Shown one piece after another: positions 1-11,860 of a DNA stretch of 64,000 nt. A model generated the notes under the pieces. The model worked only from the letters and a program-made list of their open reading frames with translations, was not told the DNA's origin and made no database searches. The DNA comes from Sipunculus nudus (lineage: Eukaryota > Annelida > Sipuncula > Golfingiida > Sipunculidae). Made by a program: the position numbers and the translations under genes. The stretch spans positions 66,927,917-66,991,916 of the forward strand of contig CM049319.1 of NCBI GenBank assembly GCA_026874595.1, read 5' to 3'. How positions within the stretch are numbered: the stretch's first letter is position 1; every line of letters begins with the position of its first letter.

Positions 1-840
1 ACCTGGGGTAACTAAGAATGTAATCGTAAGATTTTCACTTGGGGTAACTAAGAATGTAATCGTAAGTTTGTACCTGGGGTAATTAAAAATGGAATCGATA
101 GATTTTCACTTGGGGTAACTAAGAATGTAATCGTAAGTTTTCTACCTGGGGTAACTAAAAATGTAATCGATAGATTTTCACTTGGGGTAACTAAGAATGT
201 AATCGTAAGTTTTGTACCTGGGGTAACTAAAAATGCAATCGATAGATTTTCACTTGGGGTAACTAAGAATGTAATCGTAAGTTTTGTACCTGGGGTAACT
301 AAAAATGCAATCGATAGATTTTCACTTGGGGTAACTAAGAATGTAATCGTAAGTTTTGTACCTGGGGTAATTAAAAATGTAATCGATAGATTTTAACTTG
401 GGGTAACTAAGAATGTAATCGTATGTTTTGTACCTGGGGTAACTAAAAATGTAATCGATAGATTTTCACTTGGGGTAACTAAGAATGTAATCGTAAGTTT
501 TGTACCTGGGGTAACTAAAAATGGAATCGATAGATTTTCACTTGGGGTAACCAAGAATGTAATCGTAAGTTTTGTACCTGGGGTAACTAAAAATGGAATC
601 GATAGATTTTCACTTGGATGACTAAGAATGTAATCGTAAGTTTCGCTCTTGGGGAACTATGAATGTAATCGTTAATTTTGCACTTCGGGAAACTAAGAAA
701 GTAATCGTTAGTTTTGCAGTCTGTAAAACTAATCTTTAGTTTTGCGCTTCGGGGAACTAAGAACGTAATAGTTAGTTTTACATTTCGGGAACAAAGAATG
801 TAATCGATAGTTTTGCACTTCGGAAAATAAGAATGTCCAC
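1..840. repeat. 72-bp dimeric satellite array (36-bp monomers)
   Basis: Two alternating ~36-bp monomers share the core GGGGTAACTAA.AATGTAATCG. Type A continues GTAAGTTTTGTA and type B continues ATAGATTTTCA. The A-B dimer recurs every 71-72 bp (CTTGGGG at 38, 109, 181, 253, 325). From about 620 the alternation is lost and single ~36-bp units become degenerate, ending near 840. The array is open at the left edge, so its true length is unknown. The frame at 587-865 on the minus strand is only a translation of the repeat. Confidence 0.95.
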
Positions 841-1740
841 CCACAAGAAAGATCCCAGTTTTCATATAGAAAATAAACTCATCAACTTAACTTCTTAAGA
901 GGGTAGGAATCTTAATAGCTCTTATTTAATTAGCTGAAACCTTGGAAGGGGTAAAAAAGGTTTTTAAACAAAGAAAATTATTTTTACCGGATTTTATTGA
1001 AAGACGGACTAGACTAAGCTTCACGGAGAGGTGTAGCCCCTTCAACTGGGTAACGGATTAATATCTTTTCTGAAATAAGTCATAGAAGGATATGGACTGC
1101 TAGTTTAGCCGTTGAGGAGTGGACCCGAAAATGAAGGTCCAATGCCAGTCTCTAAAAAGGATTTTATTTTAATATTTTCAGAGATTTCGATCAAATATTT
1201 TAATTACAGCACATGACTTCTGGATTTTTTTTCAAACTGCAGGGTGTACCCATATACATTAAGAATGAATACAACAAAAACACCTATAGATTATCACTAT
1301 CTACGATAGAAAGATTACCCACTGAATACCATAATTCGTGATAGTGCATATTAATTACACACTTTTATTTGACACTTCTAGTTCCATGAGGGACACATCC
1401 GTTATGTTAATTCCAACAAAACAATGATTAAAGATCAATAAATTTCCCTCACTGGGCAGCATTTTCTGCCCTGAAACAGATGTTTTGCGCCATAAATTGT
1501 CAATGGCCAGTCTTAGATCAACACTGACACTAATTCCCAAGTCGTCAAGTAAATGCAACCCAGCAGTTACTTTAGATTTTAATTGTCTCGTTTACAGGAC
1601 ATTCGTTTGATTTAAACGTCACTTAAACTGCAAAGGTTGGCCCATGTGTCAAATATCGGTCAAAGCAAATAATTAAGTAATCTTAAATTGAATGAGAAAC
1701 CGTTATCCTGCCAGAGCTACCTATTTCTTCAATAAATGAA
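841..1740. other. Unannotated AT-rich stretch
   Basis: No recognisable gene, RNA or repeat was found. The longest frame (67 codons, 1355-1558 minus) has no family features. Confidence 0.5.
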
Positions 1741-2290
1741 TTTGGAAATCGTTTCAGAAAGAAAAGAAAAACAGAGTGAAAGATAGAAAGGAGAGGGGGA
1801 GGGGGATGAGGTGGAAACTGAAGGGAATACAGATAGAGATAGATACAGATGTAGAGACAGAGAGACAACCGGATAGACCACACAGACCCAAGAACAGAGG
1901 GTAAAAGGGTGACAGAAATAATTAAAGAGTTTAATGGAACGACACAGACAGAGACTCAGACAAAAAGACAGAAACAGACCGAGGGAGTCAGAGAGAGACA
2001 CACCAACAGCAAGAGAATGACTGAGGGACAGGGGAGAGGGGACAGGGACATATAATGAGAGACTGGCAGAGGGACAGATGTAGATTTACAGCAGGATAGG
2101 GAGACGGAAAGAGAGACAGAGGACAGAAAGAGAGGCGGAAGAGCGAAACAGAGATAGATGGAGAGACAGGGAGAGACGAACAGAGAAACACAACAAGATA
2201 GAGAGACACAAACAGAGGGAGCAAAAAGGATAGATTCAGAAACAAAGAATGATTCCGCGAGTGAGACTGACAGAGAAAACCTAACATTCT
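1741..2290. repeat. Purine-rich GAGACAGA tract
   Basis: About 550 bp in which the plus strand is almost entirely G and A with interspersed C, built from imperfect GAGAGACAGA words. The opposite strand gives long Leu/Ser-rich frames that are composition artefacts. Similar tracts lie at 10745-10940 and 11346-11860. Confidence 0.85.
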
Positions 2291-2733
2291 GTGAGAGCGA
2301 CTGTGGCTGAAATTCCCTGATGGTCCATCGGCCTCGGTCCATAAAAGGAACAAAGATTATTTCTTTAGCATTTGTTCTAAATGAACCTCTATTTTATTAA
2401 ACCAACAGGTATTGCGTAACAGTCATTTCACATGCATGAATAATACGTTCCACATGGTGACTGCGCACAGTGGAAACCGCAGAGTTATTACAGGTTCCCT
2501 GCGGCGTTGAAACATATGTCAACGGCCAGTCTCGATCATAACGGGCATCCGAGCTTACACAAGAATTCTATACAGAAGGCAGTGTCCCTGTTTAACTCGC
2601 ATTCGTCTGATCTTTGAAGCGTGCTAATATCCTATTTAATTCTACCTGGTTGGTCTTTTTGAAGAATATCAGTTAAAGTATACACAATTTCTTTTCTTTG
2701 CTAATCATTGCCAGTGTTTGTTTTCTGTCTATA
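2291..2733. other. Unannotated stretch
   Basis: Non-repetitive sequence between the purine tract and the GC-rich TIR element. Nothing was recognised. Confidence 0.45.
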
Positions 2734-3206
2734 GCCTCGGTCACAACCGGGATACGGTCGCCGTACGGCGAGTGTTTTTAGCTATTCCGTGCGGTAGACG
2801 CACGGCAACCGTGCGTTTTTGAAAGGCCGCAGGGGCTCCGCAACGACCGTAACTGACATTAGCGCAAGCGCTTAAGTTGATGCGGCGGCCGTGCGTCAGG
2901 CAGCCATTTACGGGCACCGTACACTAGACGTATGGATGTCGTAGGATGTCCGTGCGATTTTTAACGCCTACTCGGCTAGCCGAGAGACGTACGGTGTACC
3001 TGCGGCTGTCGTAAGGGGTCTTTACGGCTTCCGCAAGGTTAGCTTGCGGCGTCCGCAGGGTTAGCTTACTTTACCGTGCGATGGCCGAAAGAATTAGGAA
3101 GACACCTTGCCGTTCCCGCACGTCGGCCGCATAAGTATTACTGTGGTTTCAAAACCCGAACAGTGATCTACGGTTTGCGGTGACCGCAGCGGGTTGTGAC
3201 CGAGGC
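2734..3206. mobile_element. CpG-rich non-autonomous TIR element (MITE-like)
   Basis: The left end GCCTCGGTCACAACC is matched exactly by the reverse complement of the right end GGTTGTGACCGAGGC, enclosing 473 bp. The interior is strikingly GC- and CpG-rich against AT-rich surroundings and is full of short words such as CGTACGGCG, GCACGGCAACCGTGCG and TGCGGCGTCCGC, many of them mutually complementary. There is no reading frame, so any transposase would act in trans. The target duplication is unresolved: TATA lies left and TTAT right. The ends resemble those of the elements at 17580 and 47051 (AGCC followed by C- or T-rich bases). Confidence 0.8.
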
Positions 3207-3962
3207 TTATAACAAAAGTGATTTGTTTCGCCATGGGTTTATTGCCACCACCAGGAGCGTATGCGATCATTTTGTTGGTGTTTGTGTGTATGTGCGAATG
3301 TATGTTTATGTTTATTTGTTCGCAATATTACTCACGCACTCATGAGCGGATCTCATGAGTCTTCAGGGCATTTTGGAGGTGGGCAAATGAGGAATCGATT
3401 AGACTTTGGTCTGGATCCGGCACCTGATACGGAGACAGGAGAGTCATCGAGGAATATTAACAAAATGTTCAGTCACCCTTGCACGAATGAACCTGTCAAC
3501 ATAGGCCTAATAAGTGGATGGCGCAGGCTTACAATCAGTGCTCTGAAAAATTAGTTAATACTGAAATTGTACGTGAATCTTACCATGAATCCCCGTCACT
3601 GTCACATAACCCTTATATTAGTCGAGTTATACTGGCTCCCTTTACGTTACAGAATACAATACTAACTGTGTACGTTCTTATAATGCCATGAATAAGCAGT
3701 CACCAAAATATCAAAGAGACATATCACATGATTACGGGCCAGCTAGATCTCTTCGGTCAGAAAATTATTAACATTGGTAAAATCAAAAGTAAGGTCCAAA
3801 ACCTATAGAGAAATGTGTCAGTAACGTAGAACCAATGCTGTGGATAACCTTTCAGGTAGCATTTTAGAAGAAAAAGCACATTCTAGCTTCACGAAATTAT
3901 TAGCAACTTATTTTTTAGCTCCCCTTTGAATCTACCAATCAGCTGCAGTTGTACACAAGGAA

Positions 3963-3966
<4 letters not shown>
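3207..3966. other. Unannotated stretch
   Basis: A 97-codon frame at 3261-3554 (plus) has no recognisable domain and starts in low-complexity GTTTGTGTGT sequence, so it is not called as a gene. Nothing else was seen. Confidence 0.45.

Positions 3967-4003
<37 letters not shown>
3967..4003. repeat. (TA)n microsatellite
   Basis: Uninterrupted TA dinucleotides directly abutting the start of the R1 repeat copy. Confidence 0.95.
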
Positions 4004-4006
<3 letters not shown>

Positions 4007-4905
4007 TAGCTGATAACCCGGTATACCGGGCTTTTTATCGGGGTATGGGATATGTATTGAGAGGATTGTTGGGTCCTTTTTTTATTCAAGAATTAAAAGA
4101 AAATAGATTTTCAGTGTTTTGGCACGACTGTAGAATAACTCACGCACCTCTCTGAGGCACTACACTTCTTTGAACAGCAAACGTTTTTTTATATCCAGCT
4201 GCTTGTATCTTAATTTTGCTACTTATTTTTATCATCATAAATATCATACCGTCTATATACACTAATAATCTCGTGGAGACACTGCGTGAGTGATCCTCCA
4301 GTTGCTTCAGAATTCATACACAGGTACGTTGACCTTGAAGACCTGGTCAGTGATGATATTTACATAATTTTACTAGTTTAACTGGAGTAGGAAGGCATGA
4401 AAGATGAATTAAGTGTACGTTTTAAGGCAAGGAAACTGTTCCTGAAGAAAGAAACGGATATATGCATACCCTGTTGGTAGCAAAAGCGGACCCCCCTTTT
4501 CAGCTGCAACATTTTCAATCGTAAGAGACAAAATTTTAGGCCTTGAACGTTCGCCCTCACCCCAACCCAAACAATGGACACCTTGTATTAGGTTTTGTCA
4601 TTAATCCTCCTGGGTTGAACCCCTGCTTTTCGTAAAGCGAGCCAGATCGAGTCATGTGTTTTCACCTTGACTGACCACACACGTGGGTTTGAGCCTTTGT
4701 CAAATGTCAGCCCAAACATGCATAAATCCGTCACTGAAAGCAAGGTTATTCATATTCACGGGGAGTCCTTATATCGGCTTAATTCTGGGCTTGAGGTGAC
4801 CACAAAGAAGGTCCGGTCTTTGCCGAAGGCAGTTCGGCTGTTTTTGGTGATAGCCTCCGCTCATATCAGAAAACACGCAAAAATCACCCAAAATGATGTG
4901 TACAC
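4007..4905 (+). repeat. Dispersed repeat R1, uninterrupted copy
   Basis: This ~900-bp block recurs in reverse orientation at 19356-21030. Matching landmarks include CTGATAACC..GTATACC.GGGC at its left end, a GGCACGACTGTAGAATAACT-like segment, AGCTGCTTGTATCTTAATTT, the AAGGCAAGGAAACTGTTCC segment, and the right end CAAAAATCACCCAAAATGATG. No protein-coding capacity is evident and the superfamily is unknown. This copy lacks the LTR insertion and so serves as the empty-site reference for the other. Confidence 0.85.
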
Positions 4906-5297
4906 TAAAAAATTATTAATTCTAATATCGGCCATGTCACTGAGGGAACAGTGACCTTTACAATGAGGCATAGCACAGTATCATCCAGAGAACATTGCGA
5001 ACAGAGGTTGACCGAATTCCTTTTACAAGTATTAGATATACATATTAACTTTTTACCTCGATCAGTCTTCTTTATTCCCATTTTTATTATTCTCTCCCCT
5101 CCAGTCAAAAGTTATTTGTTTTAAAGTTCCTAGTTTTATTAATGTATAACCAGTTTATACTTCATAAGATTTTGTCATTTTGTAGTTGGTATTTTGAAAA
5201 TCATCTATATGTGTTTCATATTTATTATAATATTAGAATGTACTTTGTAAAGCACTAATGAACATTCTTTAGATGAAGAGAGTGCTATATAAATATG

Positions 5298-5345
<48 letters not shown>

Positions 5346-6352
5346 TAATAATATGCAACAAAATCAGCTCCATTTGAAAAGTCAATATTCTGTTACATGA
5401 ATTTTCTTACTAAGATGTGCATTTGACCCTGCTTCATTTTGAAGGATTTTCTCCCGATGATATTTGTTGTTATAATTACTTATTTGTTTTTCCGACGAAT
5501 GGCTCTTTCATGACTGCCTCATTAATGAAAAAAATGGTCATTATCTAACATTGTTTGCTAGCAAATCATCCATTTGCATTATTCTGTTTTGGTCTTGAAA
5601 TGGCTTCCATTAGGATTCTGCAAGTCTGATGAATTGCTGACTTGTTTTTTCAATAAAAAAATGTAAATTGGTAAAAAGTGCTCTGACAATTTGTTCCGGG
5701 GACCACCTTGAGGTCAGCCTTTTTACTTTAAATAATTTTGATATTTTCTACCAATATTCTGATAGTCTGGATTTATTGGTGGGATGATTGCATGCATCAT
5801 TCAATTCTTTTCTTTATATTCTAGTCAATCTAGATGATTTTTTACCAGACTTCGAGTTCTAGTAAAAAACTCAAGGAAATCGTGACATGGGATTTCCCGA
5901 TGTAATTTCGGAGTGCTTCGTGCGAGAGGGTTCTGACTTTCGGTGTTGCATACTTAAATTGCACACTGAAAAAATTCCCTTGCCGTATTTTGATAAAGTT
6001 TCTACAAATATAGAGGTAACCATATCGCTCAAGCTTTGTCACCAACAGGCGTACCATGTCAGAATTTCAAAAAAGCCCAGGGGATATGACCTGAGTTATG
6101 TTTATTTACCGCACATAATATTTCATATTAATGTAGAGTAATAGGATTGTTGCAAATCCGTGACAGCAATAAAAATAAACTTAGGATATAAAAGTATGCC
6201 TCAACTTAATTACTACATTTGGGGGTAGTCTCGTGTCACTAAGGCCCAGGGTATAACCATCCTCATTTTCTGAGTCATGACACCGAGGAACGTATTTATT
6301 TGTTTGTGATACATGGCTGTGGGACACAGCCTCCCAATTCAATCGTTTTTAT
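4906..6352. other. Unannotated stretch with an (AAT)n microsatellite
   Basis: An (ATA)n run occupies about 5300-5353. The remaining sequence is AT-rich with no recognised gene. The frames near 5842-6141 on both strands overlap each other and have no family signature. Confidence 0.5.
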
Positions 6353-9300
6353 CTTAGCTGACTGTTAGTCATCTGAGCTATATATAGCGATCACTCTTTG
6401 TCCGTCGTCCGTCCGGCCATTCGGCTGTCTGTCCGTAAACAAAGCACAAATCGTAACCGCTGGACCTGGAATCTTCTTACTTTAAATCTAGAGAGGTCCA
6501 TGAAAAATCTACTTGGAAATCTGGAATTAGGTCTCTGTTACCCATATCCTTCAAGCTATGGGGTTCCGAAGAACCCCAAGAATAATGAAAAATTTGATAC
6601 AAAAACTGAAATATCTGAACAACTAATGCATTGATCACCACGAATCTTTGCATGAATATTGATCATGGAGTGTTTTATCAGTTTCTACAGACTGGTTGCG
6701 CCACATGTATTTTTTTACGATTTTTCCTCTAATTTTGAGAGCTCAAAAGATGCCCTCATGTGTTAACAGGACACAAATCGTTACCGCAGGACCTCAAATC
6801 TCCTCACTTTACTTCCAGAGAGGTCCATGAAAAGTCTTCGTATATACCTGGAATTAGGTCTTTGTTACCCATATTCTTTAAGCTATGGGGCTCCGAAGTA
6901 CCCCCAGAATAATGAAAAATTTGATACAAAAGCTGAAATATCTGAACAACTGATCCATTGATCACCATGCTTCTTTGCATGGATATTAATCATGGAGTGT
7001 TTCATCAGTTTCTGCAGACTGGTTGCGCCACATGTATTTTTATTTTTTTTTTATTTTTTTTTTACGATTTTTCCTCTAATTTTGAGAGATCAAAAGATGC
7101 CCTCATGTGTTAACAGGACACAAATCGTTACCGCATGACCTCAAATCTCCTCACTTTACTTCCAGAGAGGTCCATGAAAAGTCTTCGTGAATACCTGGAA
7201 TTAGGTCTTTGTTACCCATATTCTTTAAGCTATGGGGCTCCGAAGTACCCCCAGAATAATGAAAAATTTGATACAAAAGCTGAAATATCTGAACAACTGA
7301 TCCATTGATCACCATGCTTCTTTGCATGGATATTGATCATGGAGTGTTTCATCAGTTTCTGCAGACTGGTTGCGCCACATGTATTTTTTTTTTTTTTTTT
7401 TTTTTTTACGATTTTTCCTCTAATTTTGAGAGCTCAAAAGATGCCCTCATGTGTTAACAGGACACAAATCGTAACCGCTGGACCTCAAATCTTCTCACTT
7501 TACTTCCAGAGAGGTCCATGAAAAGTCTTCGTGAAAACCTGGAATTAGGGCTCTGTTACATATATTCTTTAAGCTATGGGGCTCCGAAGTACCCCTCCCC
7601 CCTCCCCCGCCAGAATAATGAAAAATGTGATACAAAAGCTCAAATATCTGAACAACTTATGCATTGATCGTTAGATTCTTTGCATGGACGTTGATCATGG
7701 AGTGTTTCATTAGTTCTTGCAGACTGGTGGCGCTACCTGTATTTTTTTCGACTTTTTACGATTTTTTTCTCTATTTTTGAGACCTCAAAAGATGCCCTCA
7801 TCTGCAAACAGGGCACAAATCTTAACCGCTGGACCTGAAATCTTCTATCTTTACATCCTGAGAGGTCCATGAAAAGAGTTCTTGGAAACCTGGAATTAGG
7901 TCTCTGTTACCCATATTTTTCCAGCTATGGGCCTCGGAAGTACCCCCCAGAATATAAAAAAATTAATACAAAAGCTCGAGTATCTGAACAACTAATGCAT
8001 TGATCACCATGATTCTTTGCATGGATATTGATCATGGGGTGTGACATCAGTTTCTGCAGGCTTGTGGCGCCACTTGTAATTTTTCGAATTTTAACTTTTT
8101 TTATCTATTTTTGAGACCTCAAAAGTTGCGGTCATCTGTTAACAGGGCACAAATCGTAACAACTAGACCTAGGATCTTCTTTCTTGACATGTTGGTGGCA
8201 CCACCTGTATTTTTTCGATTTTTCCTCTATTTTTGAGACTTTAAAAGATTCCTATCTTTTAACAGGGCACAAATCTTAATGACTGGACTAAGAATCAACT
8301 GTCTTGACATGCAGGGAGGCGCATGAAAATTAAGTCTCCTTGGAAACCTGGAATAAGGTCTCTGTTACCCAAAACCTGTGAGCTATGGGGCTTCACCCCC
8401 CCTCCCCCCAAGAATAATAGAAAATTTGACACAACAGCTCAAGTATCTAAACAACTAATGCATTTATCACCATGATTTTTTGCATGGGTATTGATCATGG
8501 AGTGTTTCATCTGTTTCTGCAGGCTTGTGGCGCCACTTGTATTTTTTCGAATTTTAACTTTTTTTTATCTATTTTTGAGACCTCAATAGTTGCGGTCATC
8601 TGTTAACAGGGCACAAATCGTAACAACTAGACCTAGAATCTTCTTTCTTGACATGTTGGGAGGCCCATGAAAGTCTCCATGGAAACCTGAAATTAGGTCT
8701 CTGTCACCCATATTGTCCGAGCTATGGGGCTCAAGAGTACCCCTGAGAATAACTAAAAATTTGATACAAAAGCTTTGGTATCTGAACAACTAGTGCATTG
8801 ATCGGTATTATTCTTTGCATGCATATGCATCATAGAGTGTTTCATCAGTTCCTGCAGACTGGTGGTGCCAGCTGGACTTCTTTGAATTTTGAGGCATTTT
8901 TATCTTTATTTTTTAGACCTTCAAAGATGTGGTTGTCTGTTTACAGGGCACAAATCAAAACTATTTGACCTGGAATCCTCTGTCTTGACATCCTGGGAGG
9001 TCCATAAAAAACTCCATGGAAACCAGAAATTAGGTCTCTGTTACCCATCTCCTCTGAACTATGGGTCTTAGAAGTACCTCCCAGAATAACTAGAATTGAT
9101 ACAAAAGCTTCAGTATCTGAACAACTATTGCATTGATCACCCTGATTCTTTGCATGCATATTCATCATGGAGTGTTTCATCAGTTCTTGCGGACTGGTTG
9201 CTCTACCTAAATTTAAAAAAAAAATTAATATTTTTTTCTCTCTAGTTATGAGACCTTCAAAGATGCGGTTGTCCCTTAACAGGGCTCAAATTGTAACAAT

Positions 9301-9765
9301 TGGTCATTGAATCTTCAGACTTGACATACATGGAGATCTGTGAAGTCTCCTTTGGAAACAGGAATTAAGGTCTCTGTTGCCCATGTTTCCTGAGCTATGG
9401 GGCTTATAAGCACCCCTCAGAATAATTGAAAATTTGATACCAAAGTGGGGCACAAATTATTACTAAAAGTAGGGCCCAGAATCTTCTTACTTGACATCCT
9501 GTGAGTTCCTCAAAAGTTCTCCCCAGAAACCCGAAATTGGGTCACAGTGACCTATATTCTTGGAGTTTTGGGATATGTTTCAGCACCCCAAAAATAATGC
9601 AAGATACACACAAATTGCCAGATTCCTCATGAAAGGCTGGTTGGATTGTCATCAATATGTATGAACAATGATGCCACCTATCTTAATTAGTTGTCTGTGC
9701 AAGGACACATTATCAAAATGTCAGTCGGCTGAGTTTCATAACCCACGGGTTACTTGTTATTATTA
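6353..9765 (+). repeat. ~340-bp tandem repeat array in a dispersed element
   Basis: Around ten diverged units each carry CACAAATCGTAACCGCTGGACCT, then GAGAGGTCCATGAAAAG, then GGAATTAGGTCTCTGTTACCC, then AGCTATGGG, then TGCATGGATATTGATCATGG, then a GTGGCGCCACTTGTA plus T-run segment (motifs listed separately). CACAAATC anchors fall near 6446, 6772, 7119, 7462, 7814, 8148, 8266, 8611, 8947, 9283 and 9449, so the usual spacing is 330-350 bp with two short units. The head (about 6353) carries TGTCCGTCGTCCGTCCG. The tail near 9725 (CAGTCGGCTGAG) is weakly inverted relative to the head (CTTAGCTGACTG). Frames inside it are shadows. Confidence 0.9.
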
Positions 9766-10744
9766 TATTCTTTATATGTATGAAAAAATTATATGTATCT
9801 TTATAAGCACTGTAATGCTGACCAATAGTTGATTAATTAGGATAATAGTAAAAATATCTTTTTTTTTATAAAAAAGCATAAGTGTATATACTCATTGAAA
9901 GTATAATCATCGACAAAGTCAGCAATAGTCGGCATCATCACCAACGACAACAAGTCGTCATCTTAACATTTATTGTTATTAATGACAATATTTAACAACT
10001 TAATTATAATCATCGTCAACATCATCATCAACATAACCAACCCAGTGATTGTATGCATCTAGAAAAGTTTCTGCTTTTCTGTAAGTCATAACCAATGTGA
10101 ATGTTTTCGGATCACTCAAGGGCTGTCTCAATAGACTGAAGGTCGTATTAGACAGGTTTCACTGTATATCTTGATTATATAATTATCATGTCATATTATT
10201 ATAATTGTTATTGCTGTTGTTGTTATTATTATTCCAATCATTTAGATAAAGATAAGAAATAAAACATATAACGATGGCGTTTTGAGACATTCTGCATAAA
10301 AAAACAAAATTAATTATAGAATAACGTGTAGTTAGACAGAATAAAAAAATTATAAAATGTAATTACAAATATGAATTAAAATGTCATTTCCGAATGAGGT
10401 TACGTCATCATATCTGTGGAAATTGCTAAAAAGTCAAATTGATTTATATGAGCTTAAGTCTGAGCAGAAGAAGCAGGCTGTCTACATATGAGTAGTTCTT
10501 CAGGTCATCGGGCTTGTCGTGTTTAATATTCAGACACAATCGGTCCGGGTGTTCCCCTGTCTGGAACTACATCAAATCAATCACAGATAAGTTAATAACA
10601 TTAACATGGTGCGTATTGCTGCGAATGGTCTGGGTCGCCTTTTACGGACCTAATTAATTATTTTTATCCCAGGTCGTTTGGTAGTTGCCTGTATATTGAT
10701 GAGTATATCGTGCTTTCCACCTAAGTGCCGGCATTGTAATTCTA
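9766..10744. other. Unannotated AT-rich stretch
   Basis: Low-complexity ATCATCAACATCATC runs occur near 9900-10040 and ATTATT runs near 10190-10240. No gene was recognised. Confidence 0.5.
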
Positions 10745-10940
10745 CAGGAAAAAGATATGAAAAATGGGAGAGAGAAAAAAAGAGACGAAGAGAGAGGCAT
10801 CGCCAGAGAAAGAGAGAGACATACAGATACTCAGACAGAGAAAAAGACAGAGAGAAAGGGAGAGAGAGAGAGAAGGAAAGACAGAAAAATAGAAACAAAT
10901 GACACATTCAGAGAGAGAAAGGGAGAGAGAGAGATAGTGT
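10745..10940. repeat. Purine-rich GAGAGA tract
   Basis: Nearly pure GAGAGA/GACAGA on the plus strand. The Arg/Glu/Lys-rich frames here are composition artefacts. It abuts the LINE relic. Confidence 0.85.
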
Positions 10941-10984
10941 GTGTTCACGACAAAAGAGATAACTGTAATAACAACTGTTGGACA

Positions 10985-11345
10985 GATCTAAGCTTGAGGT
11001 ACCCTGTTCCGACTCAGACAGGATGTGAGGATCCCGAATGTCAATGTGGATTTCCGACCGGACGCTCCATTGTTGACATGATCCTTTCTTTCCATCAGCT
11101 CCAAAAGAAATGCAGGGAGCAATGAAAGCCTTTGTATGTGTCCTCAAATCATCTCAACAAGGCTTTCGATCTGGTCAGCAGGAATATCTGTTCCTGCTTC
11201 GAGACTATCGAATGCCCACATATGCTTCTCAGCATCATTATTTTCTTTTCATGACTCAATGAAAGGAACGGTAAGCTTCAGCGGTAAGACATGTGATGGT
11301 TTCTGAAATTGCTGTGGAGCCAAACAGGGCTGAATTCTAACAGAA
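10985..11345 (+). pseudogene. LINE reverse transcriptase fragment (relic 1)
   Basis: Broken coding sequence from the palm region of a non-LTR retrotransposon reverse transcriptase, the enzyme that copies LINE RNA into DNA at the target site. The plus strand reads CQCGFPTGRSIVDMI, then LQKKCREQ followed by a stop. In another frame it reads LNKAFDLVSR (the motif A aspartate region), then FHDSMKGTVSFSGK. A degenerate segment matching the GVKQG region ends near 11340. At least two stops or frame changes separate the pieces, so it is dead. The end overlaps, at about 80 bp, the start of the second relic at 27216, which shares ACTCAA.GAAAGG.ACGG. It lies between two purine tracts. Confidence 0.75.
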
Positions 11346-11860
11346 AGACAGCGAAATGGAGACAGATGACACGATCTGGGAGCGGGTGACACAAAGAGAG
11401 ATTAAGAGAGAGGAAGAGACAGACAGACAGACAGAGGCAGAGAGAGACAGATAGACCATGGAAGGACAAAGAGAGTCCAGGACCGTGACAAAAAGGAGAC
11501 ATTCATAGAGGGTCACTGCGAGACAGAGAGAGAGACGGAGAAAGGCAGACGGAGAGAAAAAATGTTAAAGAAAGGCAGTAAAAATATGAAAGAGACAGAG
11601 CAGTATAGACAAACAGACAGGCAGACAGAAACAGAGAGGGACAGTAAAATACAGACGGAGGGCCAGGAATAGACAGACAAGGAGAAAATCAAAGACAGAC
11701 TGAGACAGGCAGAATGACAACGTTAGATAGACGAAGGCAGAGAGAGAGAGAGAGACGGGCAGACAAGCAGCGAGAAAGAGAGACAGAGAGAAAGGGCAGG
11801 GACAAAGACACAGAAACAGAGACGGAGACACGGGGAGAGAGAGAGAGATAACTAATGCAG
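11346..11860. repeat. Purine-rich GACAGA tract
   Basis: Imperfect GAGACAGACAGACAGA words run on the plus strand to about 11860. The 152- and 95-codon minus-strand frames here are Leu/Ser/Cys-rich artefacts. Confidence 0.85.

Noticed and set aside
1683-2353. Long minus-strand frames rich in Leu, Ser, Phe and Cys
   Set aside because: They translate the purine-rich GAGACAGA tract. Several overlapping frames are open simultaneously, as expected from composition.
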